A stretch of 64,000 nt of DNA from Porphyrobacter sp. HT-58-2 (GTDB lineage Bacteria > Pseudomonadota > Alphaproteobacteria > Sphingomonadales > Sphingomonadaceae): contig NZ_CP022600.1 in the NCBI RefSeq assembly GCF_002952215.1, positions 682,001 through 746,000 of the forward strand. The letters run 5' to 3'. The notes below the pieces were generated by a model, which ran no database searches, was not told the origin of the DNA, and saw nothing but the letters and a program-made list of their open reading frames with translations. Positions 7,417 through 17,104 of the stretch are shown piece after piece; position 1 is the stretch's first letter; each line of letters begins with the position of its first letter. Position numbers and translations under genes: made by a program.

Positions 7417-10176
7417 CTATGCCTTTTCCAGCTGCTGCTGCCGCCGGTCGCTCGCCGCGTCGAGCAGTGCCGCTTCGATTTCCGCCAGACGGTCGGGCGC
7501 CTTGACCTTCGCGCTGGTCAGGTCGGTGACATAGAAGGTGTCCGCCGCCGCCTCGCCATAAGCTGTGATATGCGCCGAATGGACGATCAGGTTGGCCTTG
7601 TAGAGCGCATGGGCAAGGCGGTTGAGCAGCGCAGGCCGGTCGCGCGCGGTGACTTCGATAACGGTAAAATGGTTCGACGCGTCATTGTCGAAGCCGACCC
7701 GGGGGGCTACATCGAAGGCGCGGGCGCGGGAGTGCGCCAGCGGGCGGGCGGCCAGCTTCGGCACCAGTTCGACCTTGGCCAGCAAGGCGTCGCGGATGCC
7801 CTTTTCGATGCGCGCCATCTGCGCTTCTTCGCGGAAGGGCTGGGCGTTGTGATCCTGCACCAGAAAATTGTCGACCGCATAACCGCTCTTGGCGGTGTGG
7901 ATGCGGGCATCAATGATGTTTGCGCCGGCAAGATGGATCCCGCCTGCCATGCGGTAGAACAGTCCGGGGTGATCCTGTGCGATCACGCTGACCCGCGTGG
8001 CGCCGCGGGTGTCGTCGACCTCGCAGTGGATCGAAAGCGCCTCGCCAGCGGCCTGGGCCTCGTCATATTGGGCAAGATTGCTGGCGATCACGTCTTCGGG
8101 CTCGGCAATCCAGTAGGCATCGCCCAGCAGCGCGCCGAGGCTGTCGACGAGATGTTCCTGATCGCCGAGCAGCCGCTGCACCGCATCCTTGCGCGCGGTG
8201 ACGCGGGCCTTGCGCCCATTGCCCTTGTGACCGAGCCTTAGGCGTTCCTGCGCGGCATCGTAAAGCTCGCCGAGCAGCTGGCCCTTCCACGAATTCCACG
8301 TCCCCGGCCCGACCGCGCGGATATCGACCGCGGTCAGGATCGCAAGGTTGCGCAGGCGTTCCAGACTTTGCACCTCGGCGACGAAATCCTCGATCGTCTT
8401 GGGATCGGTGAGATCGCGCTTCTGCGCGGTGCGGCTCATGAGCAGGTGATGCAGCACCAGCCAGGCGACCAGATCGGTCTCCTTCTCGTCAAGCCCGAAG
8501 CGCGGCCCCAGCCGGTGCGCCACCTCTGCGCCCAGCACCGAATGGTCGCCCCCGCGGCCCTTGGCGATATCATGCAGCAGCACCGCCACGAACAGCGCGC
8601 GGCGCGAGCCGAGCTTGGGGAATTCGCGCGTGGCGCGCGGGTGATCGGCGACCAGCAACCCGCGCTCGATCTGGCTGAGCAGGCCGATCGCGCGGATGGT
8701 GTGTTCGTCGACCGTGTAGTGGTGATACATGTCGAACTGCATTTGCGCATTGACCCGGCCGAAGTCCGGCACAAAGCGCCCGAACACGCCCGCCTCGTTC
8801 ATCCAGCGCAGGGCCGTTTCCGGGTCTTTGCGCCCTGCCAGCAGATCGAGGAACAGCGCGTTGGCGCGCTTGTCGCGGCGCAACTTGCCATCGATCAGCC
8901 GCGCATCGCGCCCCGCCTGACGCATGGTTTCGGGATGGACTTCCAGCCCCTCGGCCTCAGCCAGCTGGAACACCTCGATCAGGCGGACGGGGTCCTGTCG
9001 GAACCACTCGTCCCCCGGCGCGCGGATGCGACCGCCTTCGACGCTGTAGCCCTTGAACATCCGCGGACGCTGCGTCCATCCCGCGAAAAAGCCGGTGCGC
9101 GGGCGCTTGCGGGCAAATTCCTCGTCGAGGTGGGCAAGGAACACGCCGGTCAGGCTGCCGACGCGTTTCACCTGCAGGAAGTAATATTGCATGAACCGCT
9201 CGACCGCGCTCTTGCCCGGCCGGTCGGCGAACAGCATCCGTTCGGCCACCTGCCGTTGCAGATCGAAGGTCAGGCGGTCCTCGGCCCGCTCGGCGATCAG
9301 GTGCATGTGGCAGCGCGCTGCCAACAGGAACCCTTCAGCGCGGCGGAAGCTGCGATATTCGCTCGCCGTCAGCAGCCCGACATCCACCAGCTCGCTGGCG
9401 CTGCCGACGCGGTGGACATATTTGCCGATCCAGTAAAGCGTCTGGAGATCGCGCAAGCCCCCCTTGCCGTCCTTGATATTGGGTTCAACGACATAGCGGC
9501 TATCGCCCATGCGCTTGTGCCGCGCGTCGCGTTCGGCGAGCTTCTGCGTGAGGAACTGGCGCTCGCTGCCCTTGGCGACCTCGTTCCAGAACCGCGCCCG
9601 CAGCTCGTCGTAAAGCGCCTGTTCGCCCCAAACCAAGCGGCTTTCGAGCAGCGCGGTGCGGATCGTCAGATCCTCCCTGGCCATGCGGACCGTGTCGGAC
9701 ACGGTGCGGCTGGAATGGCCGACTTTCAGGCCAAGATCCCACAGCAGATAAAGCATCGCCTCGATCACCTGCTCGCACCACGGCGCGCGGCGCATCGGGG
9801 TGAGAAAGGCAATATCGACGTCCGAATGGGGCGCCATCTCCGCCCGCCCGTAACCGCCGACCGCAAGGATCGCGAGCCGTTCTGCCTGGGTGCGGTTGGG
9901 GACGGGATAGAGGTGCGTGGTGACGTGTTCGTGGATCACCCGCAGCAGCTGATCCATCAGGAAGCTGAAGCCGCTGGTGACGTCATGGCCAGCGGATGGC
10001 GTTTCGGCCAGCCTGTGCGCCAGCTCCGCGCGCCCGGCGTCGAGCGCATCGCGCAACGCCCTGACGATCGCAGGGCGCGCACGCTCCCCGCTTTCGTCAT
10101 GCAGCGCGGCAATCCGCTCTGCCAGCGCGCGACGATCAATGATCGCGCGCTGGCCGGGGACGCGGCGTGGGCTCAT
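7417..10176 (-). CDS. glnD: [Protein-PII] uridylyltransferase/uridylyl-removing enzyme
   Basis: Nitrogen sensor that adds and removes UMP on PII proteins according to glutamine level. The 919-residue protein has an N-terminal nucleotidyltransferase domain with GGYGRAEMAPHSDVDIAFL (near 110). A central HD domain carries out the removal reaction (HHYTVDEH near 485; HDIAKGRGGDHS near 535), and two C-terminal ACT domains (about 720-790 and 830-910) bind glutamine. The ATG at 10176 is chosen because it begins MSPRRVPGQRAII just after the upstream stop at 10184; the longer reading runs through the acyl-CoA synthetase gene. The eight-base junction suggests co-transcription with that gene. Confidence 0.97.
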   Translation of the reverse strand: MSPRRVPGQRAIIDRRALAERIAALHDESGERARPAIVRALRDALDAGRAELAHRLAETPSAGHDVTSGFSFLMDQLLRVIHEHVTTHLYPVPNRTQAERLAILAVGGYGRAEMAPHSDVDIAFLTPMRRAPWCEQVIEAMLYLLWDLGLKVGHSSRTVSDTVRMAREDLTIRTALLESRLVWGEQALYDELRARFWNEVAKGSERQFLTQKLAERDARHKRMGDSRYVVEPNIKDGKGGLRDLQTLYWIGKYVHRVGSASELVDVGLLTASEYRSFRRAEGFLLAARCHMHLIAERAEDRLTFDLQRQVAERMLFADRPGKSAVERFMQYYFLQVKRVGSLTGVFLAHLDEEFARKRPRTGFFAGWTQRPRMFKGYSVEGGRIRAPGDEWFRQDPVRLIEVFQLAEAEGLEVHPETMRQAGRDARLIDGKLRRDKRANALFLDLLAGRKDPETALRWMNEAGVFGRFVPDFGRVNAQMQFDMYHHYTVDEHTIRAIGLLSQIERGLLVADHPRATREFPKLGSRRALFVAVLLHDIAKGRGGDHSVLGAEVAHRLGPRFGLDEKETDLVAWLVLHHLLMSRTAQKRDLTDPKTIEDFVAEVQSLERLRNLAILTAVDIRAVGPGTWNSWKGQLLGELYDAAQERLRLGHKGNGRKARVTARKDAVQRLLGDQEHLVDSLGALLGDAYWIAEPEDVIASNLAQYDEAQAAGEALSIHCEVDDTRGATRVSVIAQDHPGLFYRMAGGIHLAGANIIDARIHTAKSGYAVDNFLVQDHNAQPFREEAQMARIEKGIRDALLAKVELVPKLAARPLAHSRARAFDVAPRVGFDNDASNHFTVIEVTARDRPALLNRLAHALYKANLIVHSAHITAYGEAAADTFYVTDLTSAKVKAPDRLAEIEAALLDAASDRRQQQLEKA

Positions 10177-10183
10177 GCGCCGT

Positions 10184-11899
10184 TCACGCGGCAACCGCCT
10201 CGCTGCCGAACTGCGCCTTGACGCTGCGCTTGTCGATCTTCTGGGTGCCGAGCCGCGGGAGCGGTTCCTCGGTGATCCAGATCTGGTGTTCCAGCGGCAC
10301 CTTGAACGGCGCGATGCGCTCAAGCAGGAAGGCGCGCAGTTCGGCAGGGGTGATCGCCGCGCGGCCATCCTTCATGCGATACACCGCCGCCGGCACTTCG
10401 CCGAAACGTTCGTCGGCAAGGCCGAAGACCGAGCATTCGCCGACATCGTCATGGGCGTAGATCGCGTCCTCCACCTCGATGCAGGAGATATTCTCGCCGC
10501 CGCGGATGATGATGTCCTTCTTGCGGTCGACGATGAACAGGTAATCGTCTTCATCGAGATAGCCGAGATCGCCCGTGCGGAAATAGCCGTCCTTGGTGAA
10601 GGCAGCCTTGGTCGCTTCCTCGTTCTTCCAGTAGCCGCGGAAATTGGCGACCGAGCGGATGCAGACCTCGCCCACCTGGCCCTGCGGCAGCGGGTTTCCG
10701 GCATCGTCGAGGATCGCCATGTCGACCATCGGCTTGCTGGGGCGGCCGGTGGAGCCGGGCTTGGCGAGGTAGTTCTCGTTGAAATTGCCGCAGCCGACCG
10801 CGTTGGTTTCGGTGAGGCCATAGCCCAGCAGCGGGAAGCCGCCGGGGAAGGCCTCCTTGATCCGCGTGACATGCTCCACCGGACGTGGCGCGCCGCCAGC
10901 GGCAAAGCTCTTGCACGCCGACAGGTCATACTTCTCGCGGTCGGGGTGATTGGCGATTTCGTAGCTCATCAGCGGCACGCCGACGAAGTAGGAAACCTTT
11001 TCTTCCGCCATCAGCCGGATCGCAAGGCCTGCGTCCCACTTGGGCATCAGCACCAGCTTGCGCGCGATGGCGAAGCTCTGGAGGAACAGCGGCACTTCGC
11101 CTGTGACGTGGAACAGCGGCACGGCGACCAGCGCGCAGGGCTGATCGGTCAGCGGGCCTTCGACGCTTTCGACATGGACTTTGGCCATCGCCGACTGCGC
11201 GACATAGTTCATCACGCCGTGCACCACACCGCGATGATCGGAGAAGGCACCCTTCGATTTGCCGGTGGAACCGGAGGTGTAGAGGATCGTCGCGAGATCA
11301 TCTGGCCCGATCTGGCCCAGCATCGCCATCGCCGCGCTGGTACCACTCGGTACCGCCCAGGTCGCCGAGAGGCCTTCAGCCGGGCTGTTGCCATGGCCGA
11401 ACAGCACCACCTTGGCCGGGTGCGCATGGCCTTCGAGCCGCGCGGCGCGGCCTTCATCCGCCAACAGCACCTTGCATTCGGCAAGCTCGAGCCCGTAGGC
11501 CAGTTCCTCCCCGCTCGAAAAGCCGTTGAGCAAGGTCGCGCAGCCGCCCGCCATCAGGATGCCCATATAGGCGATCATCCAGTTGGCCGAATTGCGCGCC
11601 GCGATGCCGACCCGGTCGCCTTTCTCGATCCCGTGAAGGGTGGCAAGCCCTTCGGCCACGCAGGTCGCAGCGGCATAGGCGTCGCCAAAGGTCAGACGAA
11701 TGTCGCCATCGACAAGGAAGGGCAGATCCTTGTTCTGGTTGCAGAAATGCGCGAAATAATGTGCCAGGCTCGGCGGCGCGCCAGCAAAGGCGGGCATGGT
11801 GATCCCGTCGCGGGTGAAGGGCACGGTGGCGAAGGGCTGGCCTTCGGCGGTGAGGCCGGTGATGATCGCTTCGAGCGCATTGTCCAGCTGGGTGGGCAT
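10184..11899 (-). CDS. Class I adenylate-forming enzyme, acyl-CoA synthetase family
   Basis: ATP-dependent ligase that activates a carboxylic acid through an acyl-adenylate and loads it on CoA. The 571 residues include the AMP-binding P-loop ILYTSGSTGKSKGAF (about 215-229), the A5-type LLGYGLTETNAVGCGN, and the hinge YFRTGDLGYLDEDDYLFIVDRKKD followed by IIRGGENISCIEVE. The C-terminal catalytic-lysine region is LGTQKIDKRSV. The substrate is probably a fatty or related acid, but it cannot be fixed from motifs. AGAGGA lies upstream of the ATG at 11899. It precedes glnD by eight bases and is divergent from lgt, with about 195 bases of shared promoter DNA. Confidence 0.9.
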   Translation of the reverse strand: MPTQLDNALEAIITGLTAEGQPFATVPFTRDGITMPAFAGAPPSLAHYFAHFCNQNKDLPFLVDGDIRLTFGDAYAAATCVAEGLATLHGIEKGDRVGIAARNSANWMIAYMGILMAGGCATLLNGFSSGEELAYGLELAECKVLLADEGRAARLEGHAHPAKVVLFGHGNSPAEGLSATWAVPSGTSAAMAMLGQIGPDDLATILYTSGSTGKSKGAFSDHRGVVHGVMNYVAQSAMAKVHVESVEGPLTDQPCALVAVPLFHVTGEVPLFLQSFAIARKLVLMPKWDAGLAIRLMAEEKVSYFVGVPLMSYEIANHPDREKYDLSACKSFAAGGAPRPVEHVTRIKEAFPGGFPLLGYGLTETNAVGCGNFNENYLAKPGSTGRPSKPMVDMAILDDAGNPLPQGQVGEVCIRSVANFRGYWKNEEATKAAFTKDGYFRTGDLGYLDEDDYLFIVDRKKDIIIRGGENISCIEVEDAIYAHDDVGECSVFGLADERFGEVPAAVYRMKDGRAAITPAELRAFLLERIAPFKVPLEHQIWITEEPLPRLGTQKIDKRSVKAQFGSEAVAA

Positions 11900-12095
11900 G
11901 CTTCGTGTGTTCCTCTCTCAAATTATGGCACCCGGCCGGGCGCTTGCCCATGTCCGGTAAAATGCCTGTCCCATGGCGCCGCTGCGAACCCGTGCCCCTT
12001 CCCCTGCCCCGGTTGCTGTGCCAGAAGCGCCAGCGCGACCGGGGCCGTTCGGGCCCGCCGATACGGCATATCATTGTCAATAAGAGGTTCGCTCC

Positions 12096-12992
12096 GTGCT
12101 GTCACTACTTGCCGCAAGCGGCGCTGCCGATCCGATCTACTGGACCGATCTGGGGCTGAAACCGGGGATCGATCTGGGGTTCTTCACCCTGCGCTACTAC
12201 TCGCTGGCCTACCTGATCGGGGTGATCTTCGCCTATTGGCACACCTCGAAGATGCTCAAGGCCCCCGGCGCGCCGATGGCGCAGCGCCATGCCGATGATC
12301 TGTTCTTCTACTGCACGCTCGGCGTGATTCTCGGCGGGCGGCTGGGCTACGCGGCGTTCTACACCGGCGGGGAGACCGGCATTCCGTCGGCTTTCACCGA
12401 TTTCTCGGGCGAGGGCTTCGTCTCGTGGAAGCTGCTGCGGCTGTGGGACGGGGGGATGAGCTTCCACGGCGGGCTGGCGGGCGTCACGGCGGCGATGGCT
12501 TACGTCGCCTGGCGCGACAAGCTGAACTTCATTCGCGTGGTCGATTACGTTGCAGTCGGCGTGCCGATGGGAATGCTGCTCGGACGCCTTGCCAATTTCG
12601 TCAATGGCGAGCTGTGGGGCCGGGCCACCGATGTGGCGTGGGGCATGATCTTCCCCACCGCCGATGATCTGCCGCGCCATCCCAGCCAGTTGTATCAGGC
12701 CGGGCTTGAAGGGTTGGCGCTGCTGGTGGTGATGATGCTGCTGTTCTGGAAGACCGGCGCGCGCTATCGTCCGGGTCTGCTGGCCGGGGTGTTCACCCTC
12801 GGCATGGGGTGCGCGCGGTTCGTCAACGAATTTTTCCGTGAGCCGGACGCACAATTGGCTGACTTTGCGGCCCGCACCGGGCTATCGATGGGGCAATGGC
12901 TGACCATACCGCTTATCCTGACTGGGTTGATTGTCGTGCTCTTCGCGCTGCGGAAGAAGCCGCTCGCGGCGAAGACGACGCTGACGGCCTGA
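12096..12992 (+). CDS. lgt: Prolipoprotein diacylglyceryl transferase
   Basis: Inner-membrane enzyme that moves diacylglycerol from phosphatidylglycerol to the lipobox cysteine of prolipoproteins, the first step of lipoprotein maturation. The 298 residues form about seven membrane segments. The Lgt signature is [19 protein letters not shown] (about 165-183), with the conserved [10 protein letters not shown] and [10 protein letters not shown] loops. The GTG start at 12096 is supported by AAGAGG eight bases upstream. The window encodes likely substrates, namely the lipobox proteins at 34310 and 56827. The gene overlaps the next frame by 97 bases if that frame starts at 12896. Confidence 0.97.
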   Translation: MLSLLAASGAADPIYWTDLGLKPGIDLGFFTLRYYSLAYLIGVIFAYWHTSKMLKAPGAPMAQRHADDLFFYCTLGVILGGRLGYAAFYTGGETGIPSAFTDFSGEGFVSWKLLRLWDGGMSFHGGLAGVTAAMAYVAWRDKLNFIRVVDYVAVGVPMGMLLGRLANFVNGELWGRATDVAWGMIFPTADDLPRHPSQLYQAGLEGLALLVVMMLLFWKTGARYRPGLLAGVFTLGMGCARFVNEFFREPDAQLADFAARTGLSMGQWLTIPLILTGLIVVLFALRKKPLAAKTTLTA

Positions 12993-14986
12993 ACCACGCC
13001 GGGGTCTGGCGCAGCCGGCTGCGCCTGATCGATCCGGGTGAGGAGGCTGTCATCCTTGCGTCCCCGACTCCGGCGACACCGGCCCCTGCGTCGGAGCCGT
13101 CGGCGCGCGAACGCGCCAAGGCTGAGGCCCGTGCGCGGACGGAAGCTGCTGCGCGCGAGAAGGCGGAGGCACTTGCCCGCGCCAAGGCCGAAGCCGAGGA
13201 ACGCGCCCGGCTGCTCAAGGAAACCCGCGCCCGCGAAAAGGCCGAAGCCGCGGCCCGCGCCGCCGCCGAACGCGAAGCGCGCGAGAAGGCCGCTGCCGAG
13301 GCGCGCGCCCGCAAGCAGGCCGAAATCGAAGCGCGCCAGCGCGCCGAGGCCGAAGCGCGTGCCAGGGCCGCCGAGGAAGCGCGGTTGCGCAAGGAAGCCA
13401 AGGCTCGCGAAATCGCCGAGGCCAAGGCCCGCGCCGAAGCCGAGGCTCGGGCCAAGCGCGAGGCTGAAGCCGCTGCCGCTGCTGCCAAGGCCGCCGCTGA
13501 GGAAGCCGCCCGCCGCGAAGCCGAGGAACGCGCCCGCGCCGAAGCCGAAGCCAAGGCCAGGGCCGCAGAAGAAGCGCGCCTGAAGAAGGAAGCCGAAGCC
13601 CGCGCCCGCGCCGAAGCCAAGGCCCGTGCCAAGGCCGAAGCCGAAGCCCGCGCCAAGGCTGCGGCGGAAGAAAAGGCGAGGCTGGCCGCCGAGGAGAAGG
13701 CACGCCGCGAGGCCGAGGCCAAGGCCAGGAAAGAGGCAGAGGAACAGGCGCGCCGCGAGGCTGAAGAAGCCGCAAGGCTGGCGGCAGAGGAACAGGCCCG
13801 GCGTGAAGCCGAAGAAGCCGCCCGTCAGGCCGCCGAGGCGGAAGCCGCCCGCATCGCCGCTGAAGAACAGGCGCGGCGCGAAGCCGAGGAAGCTGCTGCC
13901 GCCGAACAGGCCCGGCTCGAAGCGGAAATGCTCGCCCGCGCCAATGTCGATGTCCCGGCAACCTTGCGTCGCCTGATCCGCGAGACCGGCCCCATCAGCC
14001 TCGCGCAGTATATGGGCGAAAGCAACGCGCGCTATTACGCCAGCCGCGATCCGCTGGGGGAGCAGGGCGACTTCATCACTGCCCCCGAAATCAGCCAGAT
14101 GTTCGGCGAGCTGATCGGGCTGTGGCTGGCCGATCTGTGGGTGCGCATGGGCAGCCGCAAGCGCATCCACTATGTCGAGCTGGGGCCGGGGCGCGGCACG
14201 CTGGCGAAAGACGCGCTCACCGCGGCGCGGCGTTACGAATTCGCTCCGGAAATTCACTTCGTCGAAACCTCGGCGAGCCTGCGCAAGCTCCAGCGCGAGG
14301 CGTTTCCCGATTGCCACCATCACCACGACATCTCGACCTTGCCCGACGATGCCCCCTTGCTGATTGTCGCCAATGAATTCTTCGATGCCCTGCCGATTCA
14401 CCAGCTCGTGCGTTCGGCAGACGGGTGGTTCGACCGGCTGATCGGGCTTGATGGCGATGCTTTCACTTTCTTGGCGGGCAAGGAGCGGATGGATCATCTG
14501 GTGCCACGCAGCTGGGTGACGGCAGCGCAGGGCGCGATGATCGAGACCAGCCCTGCGGCAGTGGCGCTGATGGCCGAAATTGCCCGGCGGTTGCGCGAAC
14601 AGGGCGGTGCGGCGCTGATCGTCGATTATGGTCACATGGAGCTGCGTTCGGGCTCGACGCTTCAGGCGCTCAAGGCGCATCAGAAGGTCGATGCCTTCGC
14701 CCATCCCGGCGATGCCGATCTCACCGCCCATGTCGATTTCGAACTGCTCAAGCAGGTCGCCGAGGATAACGGCGCGGATGTGATGGGCCTGACCTATCAG
14801 GGCGAATGGCTGCGGCAGATGGGGATCGACACCCGCACCGAGGCGCTCCAGCGGCGCAACCCCTATGACAAGGACAAGATCCAGCGCCAGCGCGATCGGC
14901 TGGTTGAGGACAACCAGATGGGTACCTTGTTCAAGGTGCTGGGCATCTGCGGGCGGCGCTGGCCGTTCGGGGCGGGGTTCGAATGA
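12896..14986 (+). CDS. Ala/Glu/Arg-rich helical region fused to MidA/NDUFAF7-type SAM methyltransferase
   Basis: The C-terminal half (about residues 350-696) is a class I SAM-dependent methyltransferase of the MidA/NDUFAF7 family. Its motifs are [44 protein letters not shown] (SAM-binding loop), [13 protein letters not shown] and LIVDYGH. Known relatives methylate a complex I subunit; this one's target is unknown. Residues about 70-345 are almost only Ala, Glu, Arg and Lys in repeats such as [14 protein letters not shown], resembling the long helix of TolA or a single alpha-helix, which the family normally lacks. The ATG at 12896 overlaps lgt by 97 bases. The only later in-frame ATG (13928) would give the bare enzyme but has no clear ribosome site, so the true start is uncertain. 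Confidence 0.75.
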   Translation: MADHTAYPDWVDCRALRAAEEAARGEDDADGLNHAGVWRSRLRLIDPGEEAVILASPTPATPAPASEPSARERAKAEARARTEAAAREKAEALARAKAEAEERARLLKETRAREKAEAAARAAAEREAREKAAAEARARKQAEIEARQRAEAEARARAAEEARLRKEAKAREIAEAKARAEAEARAKREAEAAAAAAKAAAEEAARREAEERARAEAEAKARAAEEARLKKEAEARARAEAKARAKAEAEARAKAAAEEKARLAAEEKARREAEAKARKEAEEQARREAEEAARLAAEEQARREAEEAARQAAEAEAARIAAEEQARREAEEAAAAEQARLEAEMLARANVDVPATLRRLIRETGPISLAQYMGESNARYYASRDPLGEQGDFITAPEISQMFGELIGLWLADLWVRMGSRKRIHYVELGPGRGTLAKDALTAARRYEFAPEIHFVETSASLRKLQREAFPDCHHHHDISTLPDDAPLLIVANEFFDALPIHQLVRSADGWFDRLIGLDGDAFTFLAGKERMDHLVPRSWVTAAQGAMIETSPAAVALMAEIARRLREQGGAALIVDYGHMELRSGSTLQALKAHQKVDAFAHPGDADLTAHVDFELLKQVAEDNGADVMGLTYQGEWLRQMGIDTRTEALQRRNPYDKDKIQRQRDRLVEDNQMGTLFKVLGICGRRWPFGAGFE

Positions 14987-15414
14987 GCATGAGGGTTGCA
15001 GGTATGCGGATTTTTGCCTTGTTTGTCGGGCTTGCCGCCGCAGCCCCGCTGGCGGCAGCAGAACCGATCACCGGACGCTGGGTGACGGCGGAAAAGGACG
15101 CGGTGGTGGCGATTGCCAAGTGCGGCAAGGCGCTTTGCGGGCGGATCGAGAAGTTCCTGATCCCTCCGCCGGGCGGTGACAATCAGCGCGACGTCAACAA
15201 TGCCGATCCCGCCAAGCGCGAGCGCAAGCTGATCGGCACAGCGATCCTCTCCGGCCTGACTGCGGAAGGCGGGACGTGGCGCGGCGAGGTCTATGACCCC
15301 AAGACCGGGCGCACCTACTCCTCCGAAGTGCGCCGCGGCGCCAACGGCACGCTCGAGGTCAAGGGCTGCTTTGGCCCCCTGTGCCAGACGCAGGTCTGGA
15401 GGAAGGTTTCCTGA
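14983..15414 (+). CDS. DUF2147 domain secreted protein
   Basis: Small exported protein of 143 residues: a signal peptide ([20 protein letters not shown]) then a DUF2147 domain ([30 protein letters not shown] ... GKTYSS-like [10 protein letters not shown] ... [17 protein letters not shown]). Two cysteine pairs ([16 protein letters not shown]) could form disulfides. The function of DUF2147 is not established. Its ATGA overlap with the methyltransferase stop indicates translational coupling. Three candidate ATGs lie at 14983, 14989 and 15004; the last gives the cleanest signal peptide. Confidence 0.85.
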   Translation: MSMRVAGMRIFALFVGLAAAAPLAAAEPITGRWVTAEKDAVVAIAKCGKALCGRIEKFLIPPPGGDNQRDVNNADPAKRERKLIGTAILSGLTAEGGTWRGEVYDPKTGRTYSSEVRRGANGTLEVKGCFGPLCQTQVWRKVS

Positions 15415-15418
15415 TTGG

Positions 15419-15510
15419 CGCGGGCCCTCCGGCCCGCGAAATCCTCGCTCACACGGCCTGACGGCCGCGTCGCTGCGGGCGGCCGGTCGGCCTTGCGGGC
15501 CTGCGGCCCG
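15419..15510 (-). ncRNA. Four-hairpin structured element, type II, copy D
   Basis: Read on the minus strand this matches 4820-4913. It has hairpin CGGGCC-GCA-GGCCCG, GGCC-GACC-GGCC, the linker GCCCGCAGCG, hairpin CGGCC-GTCA-GGCCG, the linker GTGTGAGCGAGGA and hairpin CGCGGGCC-GGAG-GGCCCGCG. Every stem differs from the other copy on both sides and stays paired. On this strand it lies about 55 bases behind the ABC permease stop. A REP-like repeat (15526-15560) separates them. Confidence 0.5.
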
Positions 15511-15525
15511 TTGCGGCGCGATAAT

Positions 15526-15560
15526 CCCCCTTCCGCTTGCGGGAGGGGTCAGGGGTGGGC
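15526..15560 (+). repeat. REP-like palindrome with GGTGGGC tail
   Basis: CCCCTTCCGCTTGCGGGAGG followed by GGTCAGGGGTGGGC. This is the same unit found at 52371-52404, 52460-52494, 53007-53040 and 53049-53083. It lies between converging genes. Confidence 0.7.
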
Positions 15561-15565
15561 AGGGG

Positions 15566-17104
15566 CTAAAGGCCCGTCGCTTTCGCCAATGCCTCCGCCG
15601 CCTGCTTCGGCGTCTGCTTCTGCGCATCCTCGCGGTCGACGGCAAGGTTCGCCTCGCGCATCGCTTCGACGCTGATGGCGCCCAGCAACGGTTTCAGCGC
15701 CGCCACCACGCCTTCATCCTCGGCAATGCGGGGGGACAGCATCAGCATCGCATCATAGCTCGGCAATGCGCCTTCGGGGTCTTCGAGCACCACCAGCTTG
15801 TCGGCCGCGATCCGCCCGTCCGATGTGTAGGCGCTGATCACGTCGGCCTCGCCCGACGCCAGCGCGTTGTACATGAAGGTCGGCGCGAAATTGCGCGTGC
15901 CTGCAAACCGCAGCCCATAGGCATCGCGCACCGCGATCCATTCGGGTCGCTCGAAGAATTCGGGATCGCCGCCCACCGTCAGATTGGGGGCGACAGCGGC
16001 CAGATCGGTGAGCGAGGCCACGCCCAGTTCGCGCGCCCGGTCGCCCCGCATGGCGAAGGCATAGGCGTTTTCGAACCCCAGCCTTCCGAGCACCCTGACC
16101 CCGTTTTCGCGCCACTCCCATTCGCGGATCGTCTCGTACATCGCCTCGCGCCCCGGATTGTCCTTGCGCCCGAGGTAGTTGGTCCAGATCGTGCCGGTAT
16201 AGTCGACCGAGATGTCGATGCTCGATGAAGCCACCGCGCCATGCACCACCGCGCTGCCCAGCCCGTCGCGATACTCGACAGCATAGCCGGCGGCTTCGAG
16301 CCGCGATCCGATCAACTGGGCGAGGATGTACTGTTCGGAGAACTGCTTGGCGGCGATGACGATGCGGCGTTCCTCGGAGCCGGTGCTCTGCGCCCATAGC
16401 GCGGCACTCACGCCCGCCACCACCGCCAGCAACGCACCCGCCCATTTCCAGCGCTTTCGCTCGTCGATACCGCGCTCGACCCACCACAGCAGCCAGTCGG
16501 CCACCAGCGCCAGCCCCGCGCTGACAAGGCAACCGGCGACGACCAGCGCCCAGTTCTGGGTTTGCAGCCCGGCAAAGATCGGATCGCCAAGGCTCGGCTG
16601 GCCGATGGTGGTGGCAAGCGTTGCCGCGCCGATGGTCCACACCGATGCCGTGCGGATGCCCGCCATGATGAAGGGGGCGGAAAGCGGCGCTTCGACCAGC
16701 ACCAGCTTCTGCCAGCGGGTCATCCCCACGCCGTCGGCGGCTTCGAGCACGCCGGGATCGAGATTGGCCTGCGCCGTCACCGCATTCCTCAGGATCGGCA
16801 GCAGCGCATAGAGCGTCAGCGCCATCAGCGCCGGCAGAAAGCCCAATGTCGGCAGCCCCTCGCCAAACACCGCGCGCAGGGACAGCAGCAGCGGGAAGAA
16901 CAGCGCCAGCAGCGCCAGCGCGGGAATGGTCTGGACAAGGCTGGCAAGGCTCAGGGCGAGGCGCGCGACGATCTGCGAACGGCTCGCCCACACGGCCAGC
17001 GGCAGGGCAATCAGCATCGCAAGGCCGATCGCGCTGGCCGAGAGCACCACGTGCGCGGCGAGCTTGTCGCTGAGGCCGGGGAGAATGCCCCAGACTTCCG
17101 CCAT
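15566..17104 (-). CDS. ABC importer permease fused to osmolyte-type substrate-binding domain
   Basis: Inner-membrane channel and ligand-binding domain in one 512-residue chain. Residues about 1-215 are a BPD-transport permease with five or six membrane segments and the EAA loop (LEAADGVGMTRWQKLVLVEAPLSAPFIMAG). After a further membrane segment (about 222-240), residues 248-512 form a type II periplasmic binding domain of the OpuAC/ProX-like family (IVIAAKQFSEQYILAQLIGSRLE, SIDISVDYTGTIW). Fused permease/binding proteins of this kind serve quaternary-amine and related osmolyte importers. The ligand is inferred only by family. Its ATG shares one base with the stop of the upstream ATPase gene (TGATG), so the two are coupled. 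Confidence 0.9.
   Translation of the reverse strand: MAEVWGILPGLSDKLAAHVVLSASAIGLAMLIALPLAVWASRSQIVARLALSLASLVQTIPALALLALFFPLLLSLRAVFGEGLPTLGFLPALMALTLYALLPILRNAVTAQANLDPGVLEAADGVGMTRWQKLVLVEAPLSAPFIMAGIRTASVWTIGAATLATTIGQPSLGDPIFAGLQTQNWALVVAGCLVSAGLALVADWLLWWVERGIDERKRWKWAGALLAVVAGVSAALWAQSTGSEERRIVIAAKQFSEQYILAQLIGSRLEAAGYAVEYRDGLGSAVVHGAVASSSIDISVDYTGTIWTNYLGRKDNPGREAMYETIREWEWRENGVRVLGRLGFENAYAFAMRGDRARELGVASLTDLAAVAPNLTVGGDPEFFERPEWIAVRDAYGLRFAGTRNFAPTFMYNALASGEADVISAYTSDGRIAADKLVVLEDPEGALPSYDAMLMLSPRIAEDEGVVAALKPLLGAISVEAMREANLAVDREDAQKQTPKQAAEALAKATGL

Noticed and set aside
8368..10221. 617-codon plus-strand frame opposite glnD
   Set aside because: Antisense shadow; the glnD domains are complete on the minus strand.
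9977..11892. Plus-strand frame of several hundred codons opposite the acyl-CoA synthetase
   Set aside because: Antisense shadow running into lgt in another frame; no motifs.
12764..14731. Minus-strand frame rich in Gly/Phe/Leu repeats that looks like a structural protein
   Set aside because: It is the complement of the Ala/Glu/Arg repeat and methyltransferase codons; the plus strand carries the conserved enzyme.
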